A DNA stretch of 64,000 nucleotides from Baylisascaris procyonis (Eukaryota > Nematoda > Chromadorea > Rhabditida > Ascarididae), in NCBI GenBank assembly GCA_037389465.1, contig JAZARR010000212.1, positions 4,110,001 to 4,174,000 on the forward strand, in the 5' to 3' direction. Each line of letters opens with the position of its first letter. Position 1 is the first letter of the stretch. A program made the translations under genes and the position numbers. The notes below the pieces were generated by a model. The model worked only from the letters and a program-made list of their open reading frames with translations, was not told the DNA's origin and ran no database searches. This document shows positions 37,170 to 50,520 of the stretch, piece by piece.

Positions 37170-37570
37170 GCCACATGGATGTTGATCCAAAGCATTGCGG
37201 TTGACGCATTGTCAAGTCGAATTTGGACGCAGTTCTCCACTAGATCGATAGCCGTTAAGATGCGACCAGCGACAAGTTTCGCAAAAACATTTTCAACGGC
37301 AGCTTTGGGCTGTTCGATTCAGGAGCATTGTTCAATCTCTTGAAATCCGCACATCAGCGGATCTTGTCACCGGATTCCTGCGAGAAGAAGATAAGAATGT
37401 GCCAATCAGAATGGCCAACTGGTGTGAACACCAGACCGCTGTGGAACATTGTATTTTCGACGTTTATCTGGCAGCATCGCATATAGTATCGATCGAGCCC
37501 TGCGGAAAACAGGATCTGCATCCGTTTTTGCTTGAGCAATGCAGCAGCGCTTTTGCAGAAACCTGGCATA
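37170..37570 (-). pseudogene. Reverse transcriptase fragment of the gypsy-like element
   Basis: The N-terminal half of a gypsy-type RT is readable across at least two frames. The conserved VxHSDWxxPI region appears as GHSDWHILIFF, the CxDF region as CADFKRLNNA, and the fingers/palm block as FAKLVAGRILTAIDL followed by VQIRLDN. A TGA sits directly after the DKIR block. Sequence past the INxHxG region jumps straight to RNase H, so the catalytic YxDD box is deleted. Confidence 0.75.
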
Positions 37571-38590
37571 TCTTTACAGATATCTGGGGATCCCTCTTTA
37601 AGCGGGAGCCAGAATACTGATTAAGCTGTGCTCTGATCCAGTCGAAGCCGTGATGCTGAAGCAGTCAGATATACCTTATACAGGTGCTGGTTGTTTGTTC
37701 GAAGCTGTCATTGTTGGAGGAGTTGAAAGAGCGAATAAGCCGACGTTGCTACGAGTTTGTTCGATGATGCTGGTTATGTGGGACGAGTGTCGATTCGAAA
37801 ACTGACTGGATCCGAGCCAGTGAGAAAGATGCAGTATTTGCCCCATGGTGCGTCTGGCAGTGTATGAGAGCTACCCACTCTTGGTTAAAGCGGTATGGAG
37901 GTTGCCTTGCGCACAACTGCTTACTGGTGGATTGTTGTTGCTTGATGCAATGTCGGCCTTCCAGATGGTTATAAAATTTGAATGAGTTGCATCGCGAATG
38001 TGCCCCCACAGAAACCTAATCTGTACTCATACTGGCATGTGATTGATGTGCTTTAGCGCGCACAGATGTGGGCCTTGTTACTGCAATGCTACCATTTACC
38101 GCAATCCCAGCAGAAACCAGGAGGTTGGTCAGACTGTCAATCTGGTTGAGCGGCAATGTTGACAGTTTTGAACGTTAGTTCGACTCTGGGTCGTTTGCTG
38201 CGGGGTTGATCGAACCTGTTTAATTGTACCGTGGCGGTTTCCGGTAGGTGCGTGTAGAGGCAAAACCGCAATAGTCGTCGATATTCCGTAGTAAGATCCT
38301 GAACTTGGCGTGTACAATACAGTATACTGTATGAGAGGTAGGCGAGCGACATCACCAGGTTAAGTGAGACCTTGGATGAATAACTGAGCAGGATAGAGAT
38401 CATTTGTCTGCGACAGTTGCATGGAACGATTGATGAACGCCGCATAATCCATCATCCCTTGTGCCGATGCCTTTTTGACAGGAGGGCACTGAACTTGATT
38501 TTGAACTGCGGACATTTGAGACGCAAATGAAGATTTTAGCATGTTAGTAATCTCAGGGAACATCACATCGGGTGTTTTACACGACAACAA

Positions 38591-41500
38591 TTAGACCCCC
38601 CCCCCGATCTTTCCGCCGCACTCACCAGTCGCAAAACATAGGCTAGGCCGTCTACCAGGCCACCAAGGCACTGAACTAGGGTGATTTGGCGATGACATAA
38701 AGAACCGAGTGGGCTGGAGCAGTAGACAGGCGTTTGCACCTGGCAAGTAACGATGGAGAGTTGAAAGCGGACTCTCAAGAGTCTCCCCGGCGGGTTGCTG
38801 GGAGAGGAAACGGAAGAAGAATCCTGATCGTCGATTTTAATATTATAACCTTCAAATAACCAAACCCAGTACGCACGGTTCTTATCAAAGGCGAGCCAAG
38901 ACTATACGATGAAGAACGACTTTATTTTCAGCTCCTTCAGAAACTTTGATAAATTTCCGCTGTTTTTTAGCACTCCACGATATGACACAGCACGAAAACA
39001 GCAAAGATTGCATCAATTACAACGAATCAGTCACTCACATATTTCTCAACACTGTGTGGTCTTTGAATAACTATAGATTAACAGATCAAAAATATTATTA
39101 TTTGCAATATGGGGATCATAAAAGTCTCAGGCTTAAATTTCAGCATTGCAGCGCGAGGCACATTAAAATGAGTTTTTTTTTTTTCAGATGGCTTAATGAA
39201 CAAATCACACGGAGGCAAATGAACCTAATTTCAATATGCCTGCAATGAATGAAACAAATCAAAACAAACGTGATAAGCAAAAGGACTTCCAGCTGATTTA
39301 AAAACGCTTTTTCAAACGACTACTGCCTCACTAAACCACTGGCGATTTCAACTCTTGCCTGCAAATGTGAACTGCGCGGATTTGAGTCATTCAAGCTTCA
39401 TCGGCCTCGAACATGCGAAATGGATTCACCTACTTCAGGAGAAATAAATTTTACTAAGGCAAAGAGAATTTCCAATGATCTTAACAGCCATGAGAGTTTT
39501 TATGGGTCCAAAAAACCTCAAACGACCCTGGAAGCAATGCGCAACTTTCTAAACGACCAGTGAAATTGAGTAATGCTTTAAAATTCTTTGAGTTAACCTG
39601 TCGTGGCGACCGACGATCCACACTGACGCGACTTTTGCTCGCCTCCATTCATTTCTCGTTTTGCATCTGCCGTTGAAAATGCCTGCAAAAATTGCTAGAG
39701 ATTATCCATATTCGAAGTAACTTTTGAATCCTGACATCTCTGCGAGCACTCCTTTAGCAGTAATCAGATGCACTTCTAAAATTCTTTGACCTTAAACTGG
39801 AACTTTATACCGTAACGGGCCGAATAACAAAACCAACACCGGTGAAGGCGCTGCATTCAACATTTGAGTCACTATGCTGTTGATAGCCTCATTGAAAAAG
39901 TGAATTGTGTTGAAGCATTTTTGATAGCTGACAAAATCGAATGCGATTTTGGAAAATTGAAAAGCTGATCCGTGATTCTGGGAATCAGAAAACTGAGTAC
40001 TCATTGAGGCAAATTCTGCAACAGTGAATAAATATGCCGTTGAGGTGATGTAACCTGGTTAAAAGCAAACATTAATTGTTGCTTCCTTACGCTGTTTCTC
40101 TACTTTAACCTTTACGTCTTTTTGTTCTCTGCTATCATTAGCGAAACTGTGCAAAAACGTATGCTCCATATTTTATACTCATTACGGGCAGTGTGCTATA
40201 CAACGAAAATATCAGCGAGCTACAGGTAGGACAATATGAATTAAAAATGGCGAATTATGTCTGTAGGGACGCTAGAAATTGCTCTAATCCGACCTTTGTA
40301 TGGCCAGCCGTAAGCTGTTTCTAGTGTATAGATGTTCAAACAGCCATCGCTCAGATACTCTACACGCTTTACCACGATCATGTTTAGGTTATTCCACCTG
40401 TCTGATGAGAGAATTTTGATGCTGCGGACTAATGAGGGTGCCTGCGTGGTGCCTGCAGCTTTCTATAATTGATTTCTTTCCAGTGTAGCATTACACCTCA
40501 ATGAATTGCCATTATTTCTCAATAAATGTAACTAATGTAGCCTCTCTTTGATTTGCTTCATCGCTTCCGTCCGAAGTGGGAAGCACTTGCCGAATAACCT
40601 ACTCCTGCCGTACTTAATTTACCTGTTATACTTTGTCACGGTCACCTTCAACCATCCCTTTAACAACATCATGTCTATTAAAGTTGTTTACGTCGTGAGG
40701 TTGAAATGTTGGTGATAACGGTATGTTATTGCCAAACATCGAGAGAACCGAAGAATAAATGTAGAAAAAGAAAGCAAAATGAGATCAGAAGTGATTATTA
40801 AAAAAAGAAAGGAAAAAATTAAGCAATGACTGTGATCATTTTGCCTCATCTTAACTGGTTTAGTCATCTGCTTTCATACCGAAAAACGTCAAACTTTCTT
40901 AGTGCTTAGTATTTCAGGGCAAATTCATTAGGATAATTAGGTCAGCGCAACGTTATAATGCAGAATTGCGGCAAGTTTTGATGTTGTGCGGAAATCAATA
41001 ATCTGCTACCCACTCTTCGGATCACTCCTGCTCCCTATTTTTTGGAGTTGTTCACCTTCGTGATTATTAACGGAAGTAACATCGGACCAATTCTGCCCGA
41101 GCAACTTTTGTTTCTTAGCTCCATTCTAGAGATCGCTTCAGAGAGGATCGTTACAAATGGCAATATTCCTTCTGGTGCTCAACGTTTTGTTGTTGTCCCT
41201 AATAAACAGCGTACTAATTTCAAATCCACCACTGGCTAAAGATTTGATGTTGTCATTTATTCTGGTTTTAATAAAAGGCTCTTCGACGCAAACTATGAAA
41301 AATAATAGGAAAACAGAAACAGATCTATGAAATGCCTTGAAGCTACGGTTTGTTATCCTGAGTCAGCAGACGGCTCGTGGCTAAAGCGTAAATATGGGAG
41401 ACCTAAATGGAGCAGAAAGTGTTGCCTAAGAAAAAATTAACTTCAGGCAGGGCGTAAAAACTGAGGCAACAATACGCTTCGGCCGATTGTTGATGGGTGA

Positions 41501-43742
41501 CGATCCATCCTCAATCTTTAGTGCTCACTCTTGACACATATATATGCCAACAAAGGATAAGATCTTATTGTGTGGTCATCGTTCAGTCCGGAAGATGGGG
41601 AGTGTTCCAAGCAGTGCCTTCCCCAAAACAACGAACCGATCGGATTTGATATGGACTAGTTTATAAGGAAGCGTGCATTCAAAGTAATGCTTCACTTTCG
41701 CACTCATCCTATGCCAACTTGTGATTTCTGTGGCATAAGAGACATTGACACGATTACCGTTTTGCGTCCACGAATATCAAGATTCCGGTATCGAGGGATA
41801 AATAGCTGTTAAAGCACCAGGAGGTGAAGAAAGGAACTGTGAGAAAGCAAGCGATGTTTTGGTTAAGGCCGGGGGTGTTTTCTCCTGAGGTTCATGAGCG
41901 TCAAATTTTGTGCCTCAAGATCACAACTTTAAATTGATGAACTTACAATATCCTCATGGCCGACAAGACTATTCTTTCTAAAAGGATCGGTTGCTTTGAA
42001 CTGATAACTGATGTGCTAATGAGGACCGCTGCTGTTGAATGTTTGAGTGGTGTTGTTTTAAGCTCAAGAAATGTAAATAACCACTATCATCTTTTTGACC
42101 TACAATTGTGGGTTATCGACTAGTCAGCCCATAAAAGGAAACTATGTAAAACCTTCAAAAAATATACTCGCTTATAAATATGCTAAGTTCCATTTCGCCA
42201 ACTTATAGTTCTATCTTAAGAAGTGATGATACGATACGAACTATCATTACCAAAGTTGTTTCGGATTAATTACAGCATACGAGATAGGATGATTGCAAGC
42301 ACCAAGCTTCAGGTTCTTTTTGGTTCATCAACTGTTGAGCTGATGTGACCAGTCAGTTCGCTAGATGGTAATGTACTTCTTAAAAGTCGAAACTTTATGA
42401 GGGCCTAGATTCTGCCCAATAAATTTCAAATTCCTGAGGTTGTTAGAAATGGCTGGCGGAACATCTGAATTGCGAACTGAGAAATTGACACAACTTATCA
42501 GCTGAGAAGCTGAGAAACTGAAACTGAAATACACAAACGGAAAGACACCAGCAGGGAGACAGACGAAAACCTACATAATATCGTAGTTTTATAGTGGGAT
42601 ACAAAGAATAATTGTTTAGAAAAGGAACTGGTTGCTTAATCACTGAAAGGATTTACGTTACAACTATGATGGATGCAAATCGCTCTGTATCAAAGTAAAA
42701 AAGTCGGATTTACTTTTCGGTAATTTGAGGAATGTACCTTCAAACAATTCAAAAATTCCACATCAACGTGGGGGATAATGAAAAAGCCTGGTGAAGGAAT
42801 ACTATATTGCAAAGAATTTGACGAATATACCACGAATGCTCAACAGGAACACCTTTTCGAATAAGCTAAAAAGCTTCGTATCATAACCATGCGCTTAATA
42901 AATAGCAATACTTCCCAAAAAGTGCAAAAAACAACGCTGCATCTGTAAAACATGTTGACCATCTTAAGTGGTATCACTTTCTAGTGGTACCAATCCGCGA
43001 TGATCTGCAGATAAAACGCTTCGTATTGTTGCTGCTTGATGTCAGCGAACCCCTTTCAGCAGTAAAAGCTTTAAAAGCGGTTATTGCAAAAAGTTGCAGA
43101 CTAACGGAAGCCGGAATATGCAAGCCGCAAAAACTCGAAGCCTTCAACCTATCATTTTGCAGCGCAATTAAAATCTGGCTTCCCTGACCTCTAGAAAGTA
43201 CAGATTCCCACTTCATTTAGATCAAAAATCCTGAAGCCATCAAAAAAGTGAAACGCTCAACTCAGTGAAATTTCCAGTTCATTAGGCATATAAAAGTAAG
43301 AACCACAGACTGCGTGGAGACAAAAACTGTAAATCTGGCAGGAATAAAAAAACTGATAAATATGAAGCAAGATAGGATGGAATGAAATAAAGAAACTTTT
43401 CAAAGTTTAAGCAAAACGACTGCAGCACCTCTTCAATTTTGGTAAGTATCTTCATCCACAAAGTCATCAAAACGTGAAGATCAATGCGTCTGAGGGATGA
43501 AAGAAAGTGGCACATGTGTGTGATTGACTGATTTATGCGCCGAAAATATTGGCGTTTCCAATTTGCTGCCCTTAGTGGCTGAGATTGTCTGAAACTATTG
43601 CAGCAAAACTTGTACCTTCTGAGTAATATAGTTTTCATCTAGCATTATTTTATTTTAAGAAATATATCAAATGAGTTATGGCATTTAGACAAGTGAATCT
43701 GGTTTTCATTGAAGCGAAGTGTTCAATTTTGAGATTCATTAC
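38591..43742. other. Non-coding stretch (possible long intron)
   Basis: There is no recognisable domain or phased exon set. A ten-base C run lies at 38596-38605. Short open frames (for example 42984-43187 and 42974-43216 on opposite strands of the same DNA) have no family resemblance. If the exon at 43743 belongs with the one at 34190, this is part of one long intron that also holds the gypsy relic. Confidence 0.45.
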
Positions 43743-43944
43743 CTTGCGAAGACGTGCGGCTTGCTCGTTCAGCGTTAGCAGGAATCAGTGACGAAATGTA
43801 GCCGTGTGCGACTGTATAGCGTTTCCTTCGAAGGAAACTTATATCGGAATTGTATGAGTGGAGGTTCGTAATGCTCAAATGGCGCTTGCCGCCAGAGGCG
43901 TCTGTCGGCTCGCTTTCTTTGCTGCTGTCCACCCCGCAAAGCTT
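43743..43944 (-). CDS. Candidate minus-strand exon, Ser-rich, unrecognised
   Basis: A 67-codon open stretch ends at a clean GTAATG donor in phase 1. It contains DSSKESEPTDASGGKRHLSI, then LHSYNSDISFLRRKRYTVAH, and ends ERASRTSSQ. Serine-rich acidic and basic patches look like a cytoplasmic or nuclear linker. The strongest acceptor (CTCTTGCAG at about 43969) would put this frame through a TAA, so the acceptor must be a weaker AAAG site at 43945; alternatively, that strong acceptor opens a different frame (RSPSIKEALRG...) that stops before the donor. Phase 1 out is compatible with the 34083-34190 exon. I do not recognise the protein. Confidence 0.4.
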
Positions 43945-46900
43945 CTTTTATCGATGGTGAACGCTGCAAGAGAAATTATCTCTTAGAGTGAAAGATTTCC
44001 CTTATAGTTTCCACGCTTTACCGTTCATTCCGGATTCAAAAAAAAAAGATGACTAGACATGTATCGCATCGCAAATGGCTCATAGGTGCCTGCATAATTG
44101 TTTGAGATTCGCCATATTCGATGAAAAAATGAATTGATGTAACTAAGAAAAAAGAACAAAAATTTAAAAAAGGGGCGCTTAATAGTGTGCAGCTTTAACA
44201 ACTTTATTTTTCTCATTACAGAGAAGCAGCATCTAGGTTGCTTTTCAAAACCAGACGCTCATTAGAGTTTCTCGGAAGGTTGCTATAGTGAGCTAGTCAA
44301 GGTGCGTTGTCCTCCTATTAATCATTATGCTTAACATGTATTCGCGCTTACATTTATCAAATTCAGCGCGGAAAAAAATTGACCCACACCCGTTTGACAA
44401 TGAAATATCTTAATTTCCGGAATTGGAGCGTCACAATAGTTCATGAAATTTCAACTCCTGTACAAATGGGTGATGCCCATTCTGTTGAGAAAAACTTAGA
44501 GTTCTTCAATACATGTTGTCACACATTTAGTCAGTATTTTTCAATCAAATTTATTATGAATCTCTCATAGCTAAACAATTTCTCAATTTACATCTATGCT
44601 ACTTTTATTTCAACTCCCACAAATAGCTGAGAACTGGTGCGTTAATGCACCATGAAATTCGTTCCATTTCTACTACAATCGATCAGCGTTCCATGCATAG
44701 AAAGTTTTAGAATGGAAGGGGATGGGGGGGGGGGAGGGAATGGGATGTGTGAGGGGCCAGAAAGCGGAGATTTTATATATGTATCATAGCACTTCTGATA
44801 TGAACGGATTCTTATGGAAGACAACAATTTCTTAACTACCTATCGTTAATGCCCGCCGTCTGTAATTGCGTTCTCCTTAGGACAGCGCTCGCCGACAATG
44901 CTTTAGAAAAACTTTTGGCATTCGCACACTACAAAAAAGGCCCAAAGAAACGCTGAAAATCTTCGACAACAATTAGCGTCTGAGGTTCATCATGTAGCGC
45001 TTCTTCAATCCTCCTTACTTTCAATAGATCTCGAGCTGATGTGAATTTATACACAAAACTGTATTTGCAAATGCAATTGAGAAACTGTAGCTGTGGATGA
45101 GCGAAATTCGGGAATTCACCCATTGCACAGCTGCAATGAGTCCAATGAATATAGCGCCAGTCTTACAACATCAATAAAATGCTGCAAAGAGAGCAATAGA
45201 ACGCGCAACTCTCGCCACTCTCAGAATATGAATCAAAATGTTCTATTGGAACGCCAAAAATAAACAGATCGAGAAAATAGGTACAAAATAATGTAGATAT
45301 TAGCGTGCATTGTCCAAATCAATGCCGAACGTAATTGTGCGGAAATCACAAGTCTCAGAAGCTGAAGTTGTGGGAGTTTTCAGGCCTAGTGAGGAAAAAA
45401 CAATATAGAGGTGCAATGTTTAGGACAACTCTATGGAGATACAATCATAGAAGCGAGTGGCTGAAGAAAAACCCACAAGTTGAGAAAGAATTACGACAGT
45501 TTAGGGTCAGTTCGGCTAGCTATATTAAAAGGGACGATAAGCGGCAGAAAAATAATATGCAATTAGCGATATTCACTGTCACATTCTTTAATTCGGTGGA
45601 ATATGCCATTACTAACGGTTACTGCACTTTTATGGGCCACCACTGCGAAGTGCTCTAAAGGCTTACGAATGATCAAAACATTCATCAGCGGTAAAATGAA
45701 TCGCCAGGAACAATATGACTGCTGCAAAGTGACATTCTTAAAAGTTTTACAAGAAATGCCGCATTGATTGTGGCATAAATTGACTTATGTAAATAATGCA
45801 CAAATAATGGCTGACAAGCAGCATAATATACTGCAGCAAATGGCATTTTCAAACGTTGAGAACGAAAATGAATACTGCAGCAAATGGCATTCTCAAACGT
45901 TGAGAACGAAAATGAACGAGTGGAAAATTATGTGAAAGCAAAATCTGGAAGGTACTTACTATCAGAAATTCGCACAATAAGAGAAAAATTTCTCAGTTTG
46001 CAGCGAAACCTATAAGGAATGCTAAAACTTCACTTAGAAATTTATGCGAAGCGTTAAGTTAGTGAATTCACACTGTACATATAAAACATTATCAACTAAG
46101 CTGCAATGATTCGTAAATTGAGACTCCAATCAGATAGTCACATATATACACATAGATGAACACAGAAGTGACGTCATTATAACATACATAGGCGAAAAAC
46201 TTGTGAAAGAAATGCGAAAATTTAATTGAACATTGTATTATGGAACATTAGATGCGTTGATGAGCGGTACTCTTGTTTTATTGCAACTAACTGCGTCAAA
46301 GAGATTGCATTATAATCAAGTTGTAATGAGGCATTATTTCATGATGTGTTCTCCTATACCATCGATGAGCAGCGCAAATCTCCAACGAAACATTCATTTC
46401 TCTCGTAATCGATCATATTTTGAGATGAAATACGAATTATAAATCTTACAGCGTATCGAAATGTGTTGAAATCATTAGTAAAATATCAAACGTTGCGCTA
46501 ATAAGTTTTTGAGAATCGCGTACAATTGAGATTATAGTGTGTCAAATTCTCCCTTGATAATTGCTCTGGTTTTTTGCACAATAAAGCCACCAAAGAGATA
46601 TGAGCACAGGTATAGCGATTATCATAATGCACTTTTGCAGAGTGTGCAAAAGATCGCCTACAAATGAAATCGTTTTTTGTAACGTAATAATATATCATTT
46701 CGCCATCGAAGCAATGTGGCAACAATATATTAAGTTTTTTTTTTTTGTAGTCACTCTTCACGTTTTCTTTTGCAAATAACAAACGATTGTACAGATTGTG
46801 CTAGCTAAGCTAACTAGCAAATTTATGCTGACTGAAGCGGCGAGAAGAAATTTGCAAGTAGAAAATCGTAATTCATCGATCATTGTGAAGCGCTAAGCAT

Positions 46901-48703
46901 CTCCATGTGGCAATCGTTTCATTCAGCGATTATTAACTTAAATTTAAAAAGTTTTCGATGCAGAGATTAATTGTCCATAGAGAGATACATCGTCAATACA
47001 CTTCTCTAAGTAAATCAAACACAAGAAATCGTAAAGGAAAACATCCGTTATCTACGATGTGCAGCAATTTTCTTGACAATACGAAAATTCTTGTGATCGA
47101 ACAACAATTAAATGCGTCACATCATTTTTTTGACGCAAATTTGATATTGTTTAAAATGAAGAACATTTGCTATTCGCTTGCACCAAACGTACTAGCAAAT
47201 CCAGTAGCAACGCTTCAAAATAATAAAATAATGATGCATTATGAGTAGTTATAGAGAACTAAAAACGGCTACAAACGGCTTCGGATCTGAGGCGCTATTT
47301 TGCCACTCGACAGCGATTATGAATGGCACATGTCGGTTGGCTTTGAAATGCGATAACTTTCATTCGCATTAGTTGGTACTCATTTGTGATCAAACTGGTT
47401 TGTAAGTGCGGGCTTTGGTCTACTTATCAGGGCAAAATGCAAAGAGAGGTACATGGATTAGTGTCATAAGCCGGGAAATTCACATCGTACGGCCGCTTAT
47501 CACGGTGTTGCTTCAGATTTCATTTCGCTCGTCATGACGTAATAACACTATCAGACAACATGTTCTGAAAGCCTAAATAAACGGCCTACTCATTTAAAGA
47601 ATGGAGTATTGCAACCGTTAGAATAGCCGGAAGAACTCCTCGCAGCATTCTCATTGTACAATGTTTACCGATGCTGATAACACCCTCATATTACAGATAA
47701 ACTCCCTGTTCAGTTTTTTACAACCTGAACTGGTTGAGAAGACATTCATTTGAAGAGTACTTAGACAAGCGAACGATGATATTTTTACCCATAGTACAGC
47801 AGTCGATTAGGCAGCTTATCAATCACTTTTTCGACATGCTTAATCCTAAAGTGGAAAAGGCTCCGCATGTGCAGCCTTTGTGATGCTAAAAAAGTTCGCA
47901 AACATCTCTTAACAGTTTTCTCTCATCCACTTTGGGTAATTAAATGTCCGCACCTCGGAGATCGCGTAGAGTTTAAAGTGCACCAATTTTCGCCGATAAG
48001 ATGAACTTATTCTAATACTCCGCCTAGTCTTGAGATAATTTTTTCTTGATTACATGGATTTGATACAGTCACATTACCACTAGTTTAAGTCGGCGCGCAT
48101 TTAAGAGCCCAGAGTTAAATATGCGTTTACAAAAATTCTTCACAGGTATTAATAGCTGCTATTAAAACTCCTAATGAATCAAAATGTTTCGTCGCTTTCA
48201 GAGTCGCCAAGCAGCAAGCCGATTCAGCCTCGCCACATCACAACCTCTAGCACATTTCCAGTGTACTCCCGTTTTGCATCTGCCCCATCAATTCTCTTTC
48301 CTGTCGCTCAGACCGTTGCACTATATTTTCTTCTTTGCGCTCATCCTCGTGGCCTAATCTCAGCTCTTGACTCGACTAATGCCAGTCCCTTTTCATTAAG
48401 ATGTTTTCTTCCCTCATTTTCCATGATCCTCTATCTTTTTGTCTTTTCACGGTGATCCCCTTTCTTCCTCGTTTTCTCTTCATTATTATGGACAAATGTT
48501 TCAAGGGTCATACGCATCGCTTCACGTGTAAGTCGCGTACAGTTCATATGTTCGTGTCAGTGATTATGCGCAGAAACATAAGTGCCCCTAAAAATTCGCA
48601 CTTCTGCTTGCTGTAGAATTCATTCCTTGGTTGCTCGTCACGGCTATCCCATTATAGCCATCATCAATCTCGCTCTGCAGAAGCCTTCTAAACAAGTAAA
48701 TAC
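43945..48703. other. Non-coding stretch with small repeats
   Basis: Contains a G-rich tract at 44717-44757 with an 11-base G run, and a 44-bp tandem duplication at 45828-45915 (separate entry). A 64-codon open frame at 44929-45123 (-) has a possible GTAAGG donor after SARDLLK but no convincing partner. Nothing else is supported. Confidence 0.45.
45828..45915. repeat. 44-bp tandem duplication
   Basis: Two head-to-tail copies (45828-45871 and 45872-45915) beginning ATACTGCAGCAAATGGCATT differ at a single base (TTTTC against TTCTC). The near identity marks a recent duplication. Confidence 0.95.
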
Positions 48704-48932
48704 CGGATGTGGGTGGGCAGCCGAGAATTGTTTCCAAGCAGCCATCCGTGGCTGTTTTCGGAGTCTCATCCAAGCGCCGACTTTTTGCTACAGCAGGGGT
48801 CGGAACTGAAGAGTCTATCGCTTCTTCTTTTCCATAGTCGGTATTACCAAGAACACTGGTTTTTATCCTCGGCAATTTGCTTACTGTTTCTGCGTGATCA
48901 AGTACAAAGGAATGGACAGTATGGATGCATTG
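48704..48932 (-). CDS. Candidate minus-strand exon, unrecognised
   Basis: Seventy-six open codons lie between an AAACAG acceptor and a GTATTT donor. They include HTVHSFVLDHAETVSKLPRI, then GNTDYGKEEAIDSSVPTPAV and KSRRLDETPKTATDG. It starts in phase 0, matching the end of the neighbouring candidate exon 49275-49360, and ends in phase 1. The hydrophilic, Ser/Thr/Pro-containing composition is coding-like. No domain is recognised. Confidence 0.4.
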
Positions 48933-49274
48933 CTGTTTTTCGAATAATTATCGCACCTTTCGAAAGAACATTGTGGATTTCGCGGATCTTATATTGTACA
49001 GAAAATAATTCCTTGGGCCACAACCCCGCGGAATTGCAAAATAATCCGATTATATAAGGATAGGCAACATCTCATCGATCATCAACTTCATGATTGGCTG
49101 ACCGAGGGAGGTAAGATATGATAAGCTTACAGTATTTGGGAAGTACAATGGCTTTATAAATTTGTTGTTGCAAGCTTTCAATGCTTCCCACATAACGTCA
49201 AAAAGTTTTCGAGATCGTTTCGTCGCTTTCCTATAACTCTGCACATCGCGTATCTGTGAAAACGCATCGCTTAC

Positions 49275-49360
49275 TTGTGGAAATTTTTGAAACCAGGTGT
49301 TCTCCTTTCCATTCCGGGAAGCCGGCCCCCATAAATAACTTATAGAAGTTCTGCTAGACA
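49275..49360 (-). CDS. Candidate minus-strand exon paired with 48704-48932
   Basis: A GTTTCCAG acceptor and GTAAGC donor bound 86 bp, giving 28 codons that begin SSRTSISYLWGPASRNGKEN and end QKFPQ. Phase 1 in, phase 0 out, so it joins in frame with the next candidate exon downstream. It is the most distal exon-like block on this strand that I can support, and no initiator methionine is seen. Confidence 0.4.
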
Positions 49361-50520
49361 CTGGAAACGGTGGTTATAACCATCACTTTTAGATATTGCA
49401 TACTATTCCTCACTACACAGCAGTCAAATAATCGATCAGTTGATGTAAGGAAGAGATGCGTCATGCAAATCGCCCACGCAGGAGCGGTCGAAAAAAACTG
49501 GTTGAAAAGAAACATAGCATTTAGCGAAAAACTTAAGCCAACATCGTTGAATCTGTTGAGCCTAGCAAATGCTCATAAAGTTTTACATGAAATGTGCCAC
49601 GCAACGTTTCCTAGGCTTTGTAGCTACAAAACATCCACTGAAAGAAATGAAGTCACTCATTAACAGAAATAATATTAAAGAAGCATATCCATTGAGATAT
49701 TAAATTTTGTTTATAGAAAGGCGCCAACAACAGCATTGTTCTCTTATTCTATACCGATGATCGATCCACAACAAATATGATAATGCTATTAGTTCTTGGA
49801 AGAATTCAACTGATGAAACATCGAGTTAAAAGAAATGAAAGAGATGCTGAACATATGGCTAAATGGTGTACAATTTCGGCAGTGGTTACCTGTTTTAAGC
49901 GATAGAACAAATGTATCATTTTATGATCGGATAGGAGAGTGGAATAATTCAAACTAAAATCAATCACAGAAATGCTTGTGATTGAATTGTGTTAGGCAGT
50001 AGTAAAACAAGTAAACGAATATTGCACTAGCATCGTGCATGGTTATTGAAGCACCCTATGAAAAATGTGAAAACTGCTCAAAAAAGCAAAATATGGTGCA
50101 GATAGAATCGACCCATCAACTTTTAAACAAACGAGGCAGTTTTGGCGACAGATATTATACAAAAACTAATCCCAAGCTTCATCCATCAGCAACCGTGCAC
50201 AAAGGTTTTACCGTGCAAATAAAAGAACCAACAAAAGAATATGTGGAGAAAAACTCAAGATGAGCATGCCATTTAGCACGAATGCATACCGCTCACCTGG
50301 TCAACCAGGTTCACAAGCTACCAATAAGTGAAATATAGAGAATAGTGCCATCATATTTTAACTGAGCCGACCAATTGGTGCATAATGTAAATCTGAGCAT
50401 CGTAAAATGCAAGCAGATTTTCGGCGCCTCCAAATATAGAACTCTTCTTTAATCTGGTGGATCAACATGAAATGATATACGAGATCATCCCAATACTATA
50501 CATTATACATTACAAATTCC

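Larger units (their letters stand above)
36560..38590 (-). mobile_element. Decayed Ty3/gypsy-type LTR retrotransposon (no LTRs seen)
   Basis: Reading the minus strand downward: a gag-like open frame at 38360-38590; a retropepsin-like patch near 37785-37850 (KYCIFLTG, then SFRIDT where D-T/S-G is expected); a reverse transcriptase N-terminal half at about 37170-37570 (TPVGHSDWHI, ADFKRLNNA, LPTVENVF-like, FAKLVAGRILTAIDL); RNase H at about 36930-37130 (VTADASHFSFCAVIAHS, KLIAHVSRCLTATEKCFWQ, AIQKFHQMILDDRFTLQTDQ); and a probable integrase zinc/linker remnant at 36568-36753. The order gag-PR-RT-RH-INT is the Ty3/gypsy order. Frames change repeatedly and stops interrupt them. The RT segment with the YxDD active site is missing between about 37130 and 37170, so the copy is dead. 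It lies on the same strand as the flanking candidate exons. Confidence 0.8.

Noticed and set aside
48174..48455. Plus-strand open frame beginning with a Ser/Pro-rich stretch after a TTTCAG
   Set aside because: The first twenty or so codons look coding-like, but the rest becomes hydrophobic and random, and no matching donor or partner exon is evident.
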